A DNA stretch of 64,000 bases from Sulfurospirillum cavolei (GTDB lineage Bacteria > Campylobacterota > Campylobacteria > Campylobacterales > Sulfurospirillaceae): positions 62,001-126,000 of the forward strand of contig NZ_AP014724.1 in assembly GCF_001548055.1 (NCBI RefSeq). Reading direction: 5' to 3'. The stretch's first letter is position 1, and the number at the start of each line of letters is the position of its first letter. This document shows positions 54,391 through 63,222 of this stretch, piece by piece. The notes under the pieces were generated by a model, which was not told where the DNA came from, ran no database searches, and was given only the letters and a program-made list of their open reading frames with translations. A program made the position numbers and the translations under genes.

Positions 54391-55721
54391 TGAAAATTGA
54401 AAGAATTCTTATTGCCAATCGCGGCGAAATCGCTCTTCGTGCAATAAGAACCATCAAAGAAATGGGCAAACAAGCCATTGCCGTTTACTCCACGGCGGAC
54501 AAAGATGCGCTCTATCTCCAACATGCGGATGCGAGCATTTGCATCGGCGGGGCAAAATCAAGCGAGAGCTATTTGAGCATTCCTTCCATCATTAGTGCCG
54601 CGGAGATTAGTGGATGCGACGCTATTTTCCCCGGATACGGCTTTTTGAGTGAAAACCAAACGTTTGTCGAGGTATGCCAACACCATAACATCAAATTTAT
54701 CGGACCTTCTGTGGATTCGATGGTTTTGATGAGCGACAAATCCAAAGCCAAAGAAGTGATGAAAAAAGCAGGTGTTCCCGTTATTTTAGGAAGCGACGGT
54801 GCGCTCAAAGACGTGCAAGAAGCAAAAGATCTCGCAACGCAAATCGGACTTCCCGTCATCATCAAAGCCAGTGCGGGCGGTGGCGGACGCGGTATGCGTG
54901 TGGTTGAAAAAATGGAAGATTTGGAAAAATCCTATCTTGCCGCAGAAAGCGAAGCACTCAGTGCCTTTGGCGACGGTACGCTTTACATGGAAAAATACAT
55001 CAAAAATCCGCGTCATATCGAAGTGCAAGTCATCGGCGATAGCCACGGAAACGTTGTGCATATCGGTGAGCGCGACTGTTCCATGCAGCGACGCCACCAA
55101 AAACTAATCGAAGAGTCACCTGCCATCGCGCTGGATGATAAAACCAGAGCGCGCCTTCACGAAGTGGCGGTTAAAGCCACTAAATACATCGGCTATGAAA
55201 ATGCAGGAACGTTTGAGTTTCTCTTGGATGCGGATAAAAACTTCTACTTTATGGAAATGAACACGCGTTTGCAAGTCGAACACTGTGTCAGCGAAATGGT
55301 CAGCGGTATCGATATTATCGAATGGATGATTCGCGTTGCCGAGGGTGAAAAACTTTTTGATCAAAGCGCGCTTCATTTTAAAGGGCATGCTATCGAATGC
55401 CGAATTACCGCGGAAGACCCCGTGAAGTTTATCCCAAGCCCCGGAAAAATTACGAAGTACATCGTTCCCGGAGGGCGCAATGTCCGTATGGATTCGCATG
55501 CGTATCAAGGCTATACCGTGCCGCCGCATTACGACTCGATGATCGGTAAATTGATCGTGTGGGGCGAGAACCGAGAACGTGCCATCGCAAAGATGAAACA
55601 AGCACTCAGCGAGTTACAAATCGAAGGTATTAAAACCGTCCGCGATTTTCATCTAGCAATGATGAACAATCAAGATTTTATCGATAACCGCTTCGACACG
55701 AACTATCTTTCCCATCATTAA
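54390..55721 (+). CDS. accC: Biotin carboxylase subunit of acetyl-CoA carboxylase
   Basis: An ATP-grasp enzyme carboxylating biotin. The 443-aa protein has RILIANRGEIALRAIRT, the glycine loop KASAGGGGRGMR, ERDCSMQRRHQKLIEESP and NTRLQVEH, all typical. It works with AccB and with AccA/AccD, which are not in this window. A strong bidirectional terminator follows. Confidence 0.97.
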   Translation: MKIERILIANRGEIALRAIRTIKEMGKQAIAVYSTADKDALYLQHADASICIGGAKSSESYLSIPSIISAAEISGCDAIFPGYGFLSENQTFVEVCQHHNIKFIGPSVDSMVLMSDKSKAKEVMKKAGVPVILGSDGALKDVQEAKDLATQIGLPVIIKASAGGGGRGMRVVEKMEDLEKSYLAAESEALSAFGDGTLYMEKYIKNPRHIEVQVIGDSHGNVVHIGERDCSMQRRHQKLIEESPAIALDDKTRARLHEVAVKATKYIGYENAGTFEFLLDADKNFYFMEMNTRLQVEHCVSEMVSGIDIIEWMIRVAEGEKLFDQSALHFKGHAIECRITAEDPVKFIPSPGKITKYIVPGGRNVRMDSHAYQGYTVPPHYDSMIGKLIVWGENRERAIAKMKQALSELQIEGIKTVRDFHLAMMNNQDFIDNRFDTNYLSHH

Positions 55722-55747
55722 CATCTGAACTACTCAATTCCCATAAA

Positions 55748-55785
55748 AAAAGGGGAGTTTGCGTTAAACCGCAAACTCCCCTTTT
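55748..55785. terminator. Bidirectional terminator after accC
   Basis: A 16-bp perfect stem AAAAGGGGAGTTTGCG / CGCAAACTCCCCTTTT with a 6-base loop between the convergent accC and SurA-like genes. It is flanked by A-run and T-run and so works in both directions. Confidence 0.92.
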
Positions 55786-55816
55786 GGGGTACTTCTCTTT
55801 TAAACGTTTAAGAGTG

Positions 55817-56674
55817 TTAAGGTGCTCGTACCACTTGTATATTGGCGGAAGATTTGAGTTTTTCAAAATAATCGTCGATCGATTGTTTCTCTTTGCCGTC
55901 GGCTAATTTTCCATAAATATAATTTTTAGCGTTGTCGAACGAAATGGCTTTAACGTCATGTTTGTTTTTGACAAAAAACATCACGTAGCCTTGATCGGTT
56001 TTAACAACGGACGAAAATTTTCCGACCGGCGTTTTATTCAACAATCCGGCTAAGTTTTGATCCATTTTCGTTGCTTCAAACGTCGTATCTTTGAGCTCAA
56101 CGTCGCTCATAGCACTCATAGGGTTGTTTTGAATCGTCGTTAAGCTTTGTTGATTGGCACTCGAATAAATAGAAACGTCAAAGGAAGCGGCTTGCGAAAA
56201 TTCGTTTTGGTTTTCGTTGTAATACGCCAGCAATTCACCGTCGCTTAGTTGTTTCATCTTATCGCGTACGATTTTTTGATACAGTTTATCGCGTTGCAAT
56301 TTTTTCTTAATCTCTTCTTTGTACTCTAAAGTATCGATATTTTTGGAACGAAGCATATTTAAAAAGTCGTAAGTGCTCATTTGGTTGTTAATCGCCAGTT
56401 TATCGATATGTTGATCGACTTCAAAACCGTCGACGCTAATGCCTTGTTTTTTAATTTCGGAATCTTCGAGTTTTTGACGAACTAAAATATCTAAAGCTTC
56501 TTTTTTGGAAATTTGAAAACGTTGAGAATATTTGAAAACGTCGAAAAGCGTAATCGGTTCTTTATTGATAATAACCGAAACACCGTCTAAGGTAGCGGCG
56601 GTCACTATCGATGGCGTTAAAAATAGGGTCACCCCTAAAGTTACCAAAGTTAACATTGTGCGTTTAAGCTTCAT
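55817..56674 (-). CDS. SurA-like periplasmic chaperone
   Basis: A 285-aa protein with a signal peptide (MKLKRTMLTLVTLGVTLFLTPSIVTAA), a SurA_N-like helical domain (INKEPITLFDVFKYSQRFQISKKEALDILVRQKLEDSEIKKQG) and a degenerate PPIase domain (TPVGKFSSVVKTDQGYVMFFVK). It is likely an outer-membrane protein chaperone, as its C. jejuni counterpart Cj1289 is. That gene also follows accC. It is divergent from gltX. Confidence 0.82.
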   Translation of the reverse strand: MKLKRTMLTLVTLGVTLFLTPSIVTAATLDGVSVIINKEPITLFDVFKYSQRFQISKKEALDILVRQKLEDSEIKKQGISVDGFEVDQHIDKLAINNQMSTYDFLNMLRSKNIDTLEYKEEIKKKLQRDKLYQKIVRDKMKQLSDGELLAYYNENQNEFSQAASFDVSIYSSANQQSLTTIQNNPMSAMSDVELKDTTFEATKMDQNLAGLLNKTPVGKFSSVVKTDQGYVMFFVKNKHDVKAISFDNAKNYIYGKLADGKEKQSIDDYFEKLKSSANIQVVRAP

Positions 56675-56874
56675 CCATAATCCTTTTTTTTAAGAAAAAT
56701 CGCTATATAATCGTAACTGTATTAAAAATAAGAGGCCACGAATGATAACATTTTTTTTGACAAAAAAAATTAAAAAAACGGTTATTAAGCTCCTCGCGTA
56801 GAATTTTTGTGCTTCTCGTAACAAAATGATACATAATTTTTACATAATTCCACTTCAATTGATAAAGGTTAGTC

Positions 56875-58269
56875 ATGATCGTGACACGTTTTGCCCCGAG
56901 TCCTACGGGATATTTGCATATCGGCGGGCTAAGAACGGCACTGTACAGTTATTTATGGGCAAAGAGAAACAACGGTAAATTTTTACTTCGCATCGAAGAT
57001 ACCGATTTGGCACGCAACTCGAAAGAGGCGGCGGAAGCGATAAAAGAGGCATTTCAATGGGTCGGGTTGGATTTTGAAGGCGAAATCGTCTATCAATCCG
57101 AGCGTTTCGATCTTTACAAACGCTACGTACAAGAGCTGCTTGATGCGGGGAAAGCGTATCGATGCTATATGAGCAAAGAAGAGCTTGATGCCCTTCGCGA
57201 AGAGCAAACGGCTCGCAAAGAACGTCCCCATTACGACGGTCGATACCGTGATTTTACGGGTACGCCTCCGAAGGGCGTTGAGCCCGTCATTCGTATTAAA
57301 GCACCGACAAGCGGAGTGATTTCGTTTGTGGACGGCGTTAAAGGCGAAGTGAGTTTTAATGCCAGCGATATGTTAGACGATTTTATTATTGCACGAAGCG
57401 ACGGTACACCGACGTATAACTTCGTCGTCGTTATCGACGATGCGCTCATGGGCGTGAACGAAGTCATCCGAGGCGACGATCACCTCTCCAATACGCCCAA
57501 ACAGATTATTTTATACGAGGCGTTAGGATTTGACGTTCCGAAATTCTATCATGTTCCGATGATCCTCAATCCCGAAGGGAAAAAGCTCTCCAAACGCGAC
57601 GGTGCGATGGACGTTATGGCATATCAAAAAGAGGGATATTTGCCCGAAACGCTACTGAACTTTTTGATTCGTTTAGGGTGGAGCCACGGAGATCAAGAGA
57701 TCTTTTCGATGGAAGAGATGATCGCCTTTTTTGATCCTTCCCATATCAATAAATCGGCTTCGGCGTACAATCAAGAAAAATTGCTATGGCTGAATTCTCA
57801 TTATATTAAAGAGGCAAGCTATGAGCGTTTAATCGAAGCATTGCGCTTTTTTGACGTTGATCTTGCGCCGCATCCCAAAAAAGAGCTTTTGATCGATGCC
57901 GTGCGCGATCGTGCTAAAACCTTGGTCGAGTTTGCAACGATGATTCGACAGATCGTCGATGCTCCGAAAACCTATGACGAGAAGGCAATTGAGAAATTTT
58001 TGGACACAAAAGCCGTAGAAATTTTGAGCGAATACAAAAATACGCTTAAAAACGCTCCCACTCTTGAAAAAGCGAGTGAATTTGAAACACTGACAAAAAA
58101 CTTTTTGGAAGAACGCGGCTTAAAGCTGAAAGATTTAGCGCAAGCCATACGCATTGCCATGGTCGGTAATTCCGTCAGCCCTTCGATTTTTGAAGTTTTG
58201 GAAATTATCGGCTTTGTACATGTTATCGAGAGAATTGAAGCATTAATCATTTACAAAAAAGGAGTTTAG
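56875..58269 (+). CDS. gltX: Glutamyl-tRNA synthetase
   Basis: A 464-aa class I synthetase with the HIGH-type motif HIGG at 15-18 in FAPSPTGYLHIGGLRTAL and the KMSKS-type motif KKLSKRDGAM near residue 240. Campylobacterota carry two GluRS paralogues, one of which charges tRNA-Gln. By neighbourhood (after accC, before malic enzyme and upp) this resembles C. jejuni GltX2. Which tRNA it serves is not decidable here. About 200 bp of very AT-rich DNA lies upstream. Confidence 0.94.
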   Translation: MIVTRFAPSPTGYLHIGGLRTALYSYLWAKRNNGKFLLRIEDTDLARNSKEAAEAIKEAFQWVGLDFEGEIVYQSERFDLYKRYVQELLDAGKAYRCYMSKEELDALREEQTARKERPHYDGRYRDFTGTPPKGVEPVIRIKAPTSGVISFVDGVKGEVSFNASDMLDDFIIARSDGTPTYNFVVVIDDALMGVNEVIRGDDHLSNTPKQIILYEALGFDVPKFYHVPMILNPEGKKLSKRDGAMDVMAYQKEGYLPETLLNFLIRLGWSHGDQEIFSMEEMIAFFDPSHINKSASAYNQEKLLWLNSHYIKEASYERLIEALRFFDVDLAPHPKKELLIDAVRDRAKTLVEFATMIRQIVDAPKTYDEKAIEKFLDTKAVEILSEYKNTLKNAPTLEKASEFETLTKNFLEERGLKLKDLAQAIRIAMVGNSVSPSIFEVLEIIGFVHVIERIEALIIYKKGV

Positions 58270-59547
58270 GTGAGTAGTAAAGGTAAAGTGACGAAAGAAG
58301 AAGCATTAGAGTACCACGTCGGCGGTAAAATCGCAATTAACGTTAAAACACGTTGCGACAGTGCAAGAGATCTTTCTATGGCGTATACTCCGGGTGTTGC
58401 ACATCCGTGCTTGGAAATCGAAAAAGACAACGAGTTGGCGTATACGTATACCAATAAAGGGAATCTGGTTGCGGTCATTACGGACGGTACGGCGGTTCTC
58501 GGACTCGGTGATATCGGTGCGGTTGCCGGAAAACCCGTTATGGAAGGTAAATCGGTTTTATTTAAAAAATTTGCCGACGTTGATGCTTTCGATATTGAGT
58601 TAGACGAAAAAGATACCGATAAAATTATTGCGATTTGTAAAGCCCTTGCTCCGACGTTCGGCGGTATTAACTTGGAAGATATTAAAGCACCGAAATGTTT
58701 TGAAATCGAGCAAAAACTTCAAGCAAGCGTGAATATTCCCGTTATGCACGACGATCAGCACGGTACGGCGATGATTACTTCCGCGGGATTGATTAACGCG
58801 CTTGAAATCAGCGGTAAAAAAATCGAAGAGATGAAAATCGTCGTTTCGGGCGCAGGAGCCGCAGGGATTGCGTGCGCTAAAATGTACAAACTTTTAGGTG
58901 CGAAAAATATCGTTATGATCGACTCTAAAGGCGTGATCCATAAAGGAAGAACGGACTTAAACGCGTATAAAGCGGAATTTGCGCTTGAGACAAGCGACCG
59001 AACGCTTGAAGATGCGATGAAGGGCTCGGATATGTTTTTAGGACTTTCCGCTCCGGGCGTCGTAACGGCCGAAATGGTCAAATCGATGAATCCGCATCCG
59101 ATCATTTTCGCCCTTGCCAACCCGACGCCGGAAATTTTACCCGAAGAAGTACATGCCGTTAGAAACGACGTTATGATGGGGACGGGCAGAAGTGATTATC
59201 CGAACCAAGTGAACAACGTTTTAGGTTTTCCGTTTATCTTCAGAGGCGCATTGGACGTAAAAGCGACGAAAGTGACCGAAGGCATGAAAATGGCGGCGGC
59301 GGTTGCTTTGGCAAAATTGGCGAAAGAGGACGTTCCCGCCTACGTGAAAGCGGCGTATAACGGTGAAGAGTTAAAATTCGGCTACAACTATATTATCCCT
59401 AAACCGTTTGACAGACGCGTTTTGGTATGGGTTTCCGTTGCCGTTGCCGAAGCTGCAATTAAAGACGGCGTCGCACGCGTCGAAAATTTTGATCTTAACG
59501 CGTACAAAGCAAAACTTCAAGCCATCATCGATGCGGAGCAAAAATAA
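58270..59547 (+). CDS. NAD(P)-dependent malic enzyme
   Basis: Oxidative decarboxylation of malate to pyruvate. The 425-aa short form shows [11 protein letters not shown] near the N-terminus, [12 protein letters not shown] and the nucleotide loop [15 protein letters not shown]. It lacks the C-terminal phosphotransacetylase domain of MaeB. The GTG start directly follows the gltX stop, so it is in the gltX operon. Cofactor preference is not assigned. Confidence 0.93.
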   Translation: MSSKGKVTKEEALEYHVGGKIAINVKTRCDSARDLSMAYTPGVAHPCLEIEKDNELAYTYTNKGNLVAVITDGTAVLGLGDIGAVAGKPVMEGKSVLFKKFADVDAFDIELDEKDTDKIIAICKALAPTFGGINLEDIKAPKCFEIEQKLQASVNIPVMHDDQHGTAMITSAGLINALEISGKKIEEMKIVVSGAGAAGIACAKMYKLLGAKNIVMIDSKGVIHKGRTDLNAYKAEFALETSDRTLEDAMKGSDMFLGLSAPGVVTAEMVKSMNPHPIIFALANPTPEILPEEVHAVRNDVMMGTGRSDYPNQVNNVLGFPFIFRGALDVKATKVTEGMKMAAAVALAKLAKEDVPAYVKAAYNGEELKFGYNYIIPKPFDRRVLVWVSVAVAEAAIKDGVARVENFDLNAYKAKLQAIIDAEQK

Positions 59548-60189
59548 GTGAAAAACGTCCATGTCATCAAACATCCGTTGATTGAGCACAAGCTTTCGAT
59601 CTTACGCGATGAACGAACGGAACCGTTTCAGTTTCGACTTTTGGTCGACGAAATCTCTTATTTGATGCTCTTTGAAGCGACGCGCGATTTGCCTTTGCGC
59701 GACGTGAGCGTCAAAACGCCCGTAGCAACCGCACAAACGAAAAAGCTTGACGCGAAGATCATGATCTGCCCGATTCTTCGGGCGGCTCTTGGTATGCTTG
59801 ATAGCGTTTTCAAGTTAATTCCCGATGCGAGTGTGGGCTTTTTGGGATTTCAACGCAATGAGCAAACCTTGGAGGCGGAATTTTATTATGCGAAACTTCC
59901 TTCAGATCATACCGAGCGTACCGCGATTATCATCGATCCGATGTTTGCCACGGGCGGAACCGCCATCGATGCGGTGAATTTCTTAAAGTCCAAAGGGGTT
60001 AAAGATATTCGCTTTTTATCGCTTGTCTCGGCACCCGAAGGCTTGAAACGTTTTTACGAAGTTCATCCGGATGTTCCGGTATTTACGACATGTATCGATG
60101 AAGGATTGAACCAACACGGGTACATCGTTCCCGGTCTTGGAGATGCGGGAGATCGTGTTTTCAATACGCAAGGTGCTTCGGTTAAATAA
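59548..60189 (+). CDS. upp: Uracil phosphoribosyltransferase
   Basis: Salvages uracil to UMP with PRPP. The 213-aa protein has KHPLIEHKLSILRDE at the N-terminus, ICPILRAALGM, the PRPP-binding IIIDPMFATGGTAIDA and the C-terminal YIVPGLGDAGDRVF. The GTG start follows the malic enzyme stop directly. The uracil permease candidate at 11 kb would supply its substrate. Confidence 0.96.
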   Translation: MKNVHVIKHPLIEHKLSILRDERTEPFQFRLLVDEISYLMLFEATRDLPLRDVSVKTPVATAQTKKLDAKIMICPILRAALGMLDSVFKLIPDASVGFLGFQRNEQTLEAEFYYAKLPSDHTERTAIIIDPMFATGGTAIDAVNFLKSKGVKDIRFLSLVSAPEGLKRFYEVHPDVPVFTTCIDEGLNQHGYIVPGLGDAGDRVFNTQGASVK

Positions 60190-60195
60190 CCGCGT

Positions 60196-60217
60196 ATGAG
60201 CCCTTTAAAGGGCTCAT
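60196..60217. terminator. 22-bp perfect palindrome between upp and gdhA
   Basis: ATGAGCCCTTT and its inverse meet without a loop between convergent genes. Followed by CTTCTTA, it is a weak terminator candidate in the upp direction. Confidence 0.5.
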
Positions 60218-60221
60218 CTTC

Positions 60222-61583
60222 TTACACCGCCCCTTGGTCGATCATGGAGTCGGCTACTTTTCGAAATCCCGCGATATTGGCTCCGAGCATAAGGTTTCCT
60301 TCTTCGTTGAACTCTTTTGACGTGGCGTACGCAAGATCGAAGATCGACTTCATAATCGCGTGAAGCTTGGTATCGACTTCGGAAAAACTCCATTTTTGCA
60401 TGCTGGCGTTTTGACTCATTTCCAATTGACTGGTCGCAACACCGCCTGCGTTTGCGGCTTTTGCAGGTCCGTAGAGGATACGGTTGGCTAACATGTAAGC
60501 GATGGCTTCGGGCGTACTTGGCATATTGGCACCTTCGTTGACCAAACGGCATCCGTTGTGATGCAAGGTTTGAATATCGCGAAGGTTAAGTTCGTTTTGC
60601 GTCGCACTCGGAAATGCCGCAAAACACGGAATCGACCAAACGCCGTTCGTTCCTTTTTCATACGCGTCGACCGGAATGTAGCGAGCGTTCGGATAGTGTT
60701 TGAGGTATTCGCTCAGTTCTTGGCGTTTGATCTCTTTAATCGTTTTAAGGGTGTTAAAATCGATACCGTCTTTATCGTAAAGCATCCCTTTGGAATCGCT
60801 ACATGTAACGGGTGTCGCTCCCATTTCGTAGAGTTTTTGAATCGTATATAACGCGACGTTTCCGGCACCCGAGACCGTACAAATTTTACCTTTGAGCGAA
60901 TCGCCTTGTTTGTTGAGAATATTTTCCGCAAAATAGACCGAGCCGTATCCCGTTGCTTCCGTGCGTGCTAACGAGCCTCCCCAATTCAATCCTTTACCGG
61001 TTAATACGCCGTCGAAACGTCCCGTGAGGCGTTTGTATTCGCCGTACATGTAGCCGATTTCTCTGCCTCCTACGCCGATATCGCCTGCGGGAATATCTTT
61101 GGTTTCGCCGACGTATTTGGCAAGTTCGGACATAAATGCCTGACAAAAACGCATAATTTCACCTTCGCTTTTGCCCTTAGGATCGAAATTGCTCCCGCCT
61201 TTCGCGCCGCCGATCGCCAGTCCCGTAAGGGAGTTTTTGAAAATTTGTTCAAACCCTAAAAACTTGACGATTCCCAAATTAACGCTCGGATGGAAGCGAA
61301 GGCCGCCTTTGTACGGTCCTATGGCGGAGTTAAACTGAACGCGGTAACCGATATTGGTTTGAATTTTTCCGCTATCGTCCATCCAAACGACGCGGAAAAT
61401 AATTTGCCGCTCGGGAATCACGAGACGCTCTAAAACATTATTGTGAAGGTATTTCGGTTCGGATGCTAAAAGAGGTTCTAAGGATACAAGTACCTCTTCG
61501 ACGGCTTGATAAAACTCGGCTTGTCCGGGCGTGCTTTGTCGCGTAGAGTGTAAAAGACGTTCGATCACGTGTTTAATCGGCAT
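60222..61583 (-). CDS. gdhA: NADP-specific glutamate dehydrogenase
   Basis: Assimilates ammonia into glutamate. The 453-aa hexameric type has GPYKGGLRFHPSVNLGIVKFLGFEQ, the active-site GGAKGGSNFDPKGKS, PAGDIGVGGREIGYMYGEYK and the Rossmann VSGAGNVALYT. ATG 61583 has AAAGGAG upstream and lies 11 bp inside mqnA, so the two are co-transcribed. Confidence 0.96.
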   Translation of the reverse strand: MPIKHVIERLLHSTRQSTPGQAEFYQAVEEVLVSLEPLLASEPKYLHNNVLERLVIPERQIIFRVVWMDDSGKIQTNIGYRVQFNSAIGPYKGGLRFHPSVNLGIVKFLGFEQIFKNSLTGLAIGGAKGGSNFDPKGKSEGEIMRFCQAFMSELAKYVGETKDIPAGDIGVGGREIGYMYGEYKRLTGRFDGVLTGKGLNWGGSLARTEATGYGSVYFAENILNKQGDSLKGKICTVSGAGNVALYTIQKLYEMGATPVTCSDSKGMLYDKDGIDFNTLKTIKEIKRQELSEYLKHYPNARYIPVDAYEKGTNGVWSIPCFAAFPSATQNELNLRDIQTLHHNGCRLVNEGANMPSTPEAIAYMLANRILYGPAKAANAGGVATSQLEMSQNASMQKWSFSEVDTKLHAIMKSIFDLAYATSKEFNEEGNLMLGANIAGFRKVADSMIDQGAV

Positions 61584-62265
61584 GAGACTCCTTTGAAACA
61601 AAATGGGTGTCGAGGAAGCGAGATTTTTTCAAAAATAGCGAAAGGGCTTTTTGCTCTTTCGTTGCAATCGTATAGCTGATGAGCTTTAGATATTCACGAA
61701 TGTCGCGCGCGGATATGGCGCGCTCGTTTGCGTAAGTCTCCAAAACGTAGCGGGGAATTTTAATCGGAGCTTTGATAAAACGTTGGGCAAGTTTTTTATA
61801 AAACGTTTGGTGACGATTAACGCAAAAGCGTGCAAAAACAAACGGTAAATGCGTGCGCGTATGCCAAACTTCCGCCAAATCGACGTATGCGGTAGGGTTT
61901 TGCAAGTAGAGTTTGAGCGCTCTATCTCCGATAAACACTTCGCCCTCTAGACCCAAGACGCGACAGAGCATATTGGACGTTGCCGAAGCGGGGTCTGTTT
62001 TACACATACCTTGCGAAATGATCACGCTTTTAACGTTTTTTTGTGCAACGATGCCGACGTTAAGCGGCGTAACGGTTTTGCGTTTGCTCTCGATGCTGGA
62101 GATAAAAGCGGCATCGACTTTGCGTTTGCGTAATTTGCGGTTGATAACGGAAGGAACGTCTTTTTGGTGTTCGCATGAGCGTTTAAAAGCGTTAGGCAAA
62201 GAAGATCTTTTGAGAAAAACGTGAAACGGAAGAAGATTGATGTAATCTATCTTTCCAAAGACCAT
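61573..62265 (-). CDS. mqnA: Chorismate dehydratase (MqnA)
   Basis: The first step of the futalosine menaquinone pathway: chorismate to 3-enolpyruvylbenzoate. The 230-aa protein has the family start GKIDYINLLPFHVFLK, VDAAFISSIES and GDRALKLYLQNPTAYVDLAEVW. It is upstream of gdhA and overlaps it. MqnD at 23 kb belongs to the same route. The 200-bp region upstream shows no feature I can name beyond AT-rich sequence. Confidence 0.92.
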   Translation of the reverse strand: MVFGKIDYINLLPFHVFLKRSSLPNAFKRSCEHQKDVPSVINRKLRKRKVDAAFISSIESKRKTVTPLNVGIVAQKNVKSVIISQGMCKTDPASATSNMLCRVLGLEGEVFIGDRALKLYLQNPTAYVDLAEVWHTRTHLPFVFARFCVNRHQTFYKKLAQRFIKAPIKIPRYVLETYANERAISARDIREYLKLISYTIATKEQKALSLFLKKSRFLDTHFVSKESHAD

Positions 62266-62464
62266 AACGACTCCTTTGGAATTAAAGTCAAGGGACTATT
62301 ATAGCCAACCTTGAGCGGACTTCGTACGTATGGCGGCGAAATTCTTTTTCTAAGAGGCTTTATAGAACTATCTTGATACAATAGAGCTCGTAAGAACGTG
62401 TTTGTTAAAAAGTAAAAGCGTAAATGCTCAGTAAAAGATTAAAAATCGTGAGGAATCAAAAGAG

Positions 62465-63220
62465 ATGATCGAATCGTTATTAAACGCCGAAGCGTTGATG
62501 GCATTGGTGACGCTAACGGCGTTGGAAATCGTTTTGGGTATCGACAATATTATTTTTATCGCCATTTTGGTCGGGCGTTTGCCTGCACATCAGCGCGACC
62601 GCGCACGTATTTTCGGTTTGGCATTGGCGATGTTGACGCGTATTATGCTGTTGTTGTCGCTTTTTTGGATTATGAAACTGACCGCTCCTTTGTTTACGGT
62701 GTTTGCGCAAGAGATTTCCGGCCGCGATCTTATTTTGATTATCGGAGGATTATTCTTGCTTGCCAAATCGACGATGGAGATTCACCACGACGTCGAAGAA
62801 GATCCCGAAACGGAGACCAAGGAGTTGAAAAAAAGTGCTCGAGGGTTTTTGAATACACTGATTCAAATTGCGGTTTTAGACATCGTTTTTTCGCTTGATT
62901 CGGTTATTACCGCCGTGGGAATGGCCAATAATATTATTATTATGATTTTAGCCGTCGTGATTGCCGTAGGCGTGATGATGTTCGCTTCCAAAGCCATTTC
63001 GGATTTTATCGATGCCAACCCGACGATTAAAATGCTGGCACTTTCATTCTTAATTTTAGTCGGCGTTACGTTGATTGCCGAAGGACTTGACCTGCATATT
63101 TCAAAAGCCTATGTCTATTTTGCGATGGCGTTTTCGTTGGCGGTCGAATCGATCAATATCTACAGTCGCAAGAAAAAAGCTAAGCGATCTATAAGCAGAG
63201 CAGTCAAAAAAGAGGCGTAA
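62465..63220 (+). CDS. TerC family membrane protein
   Basis: A 251-aa protein with about seven membrane segments and the family's duplicated motif with Asp residues in the membrane: ALEIVLGIDNIIFIAIL and LDIVFSLDSVITAVGM. Members export or handle metal ions such as Mn2+ and Ca2+ or help exported metalloproteins. A basic tail (SRKKKAKRSISRAVKKEA) follows. It runs 2 bp ahead of the MreB-like gene. Confidence 0.9.
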   Translation: MIESLLNAEALMALVTLTALEIVLGIDNIIFIAILVGRLPAHQRDRARIFGLALAMLTRIMLLLSLFWIMKLTAPLFTVFAQEISGRDLILIIGGLFLLAKSTMEIHHDVEEDPETETKELKKSARGFLNTLIQIAVLDIVFSLDSVITAVGMANNIIIMILAVVIAVGVMMFASKAISDFIDANPTIKMLALSFLILVGVTLIAEGLDLHISKAYVYFAMAFSLAVESINIYSRKKKAKRSISRAVKKEA

Positions 63221-63222
63221 CG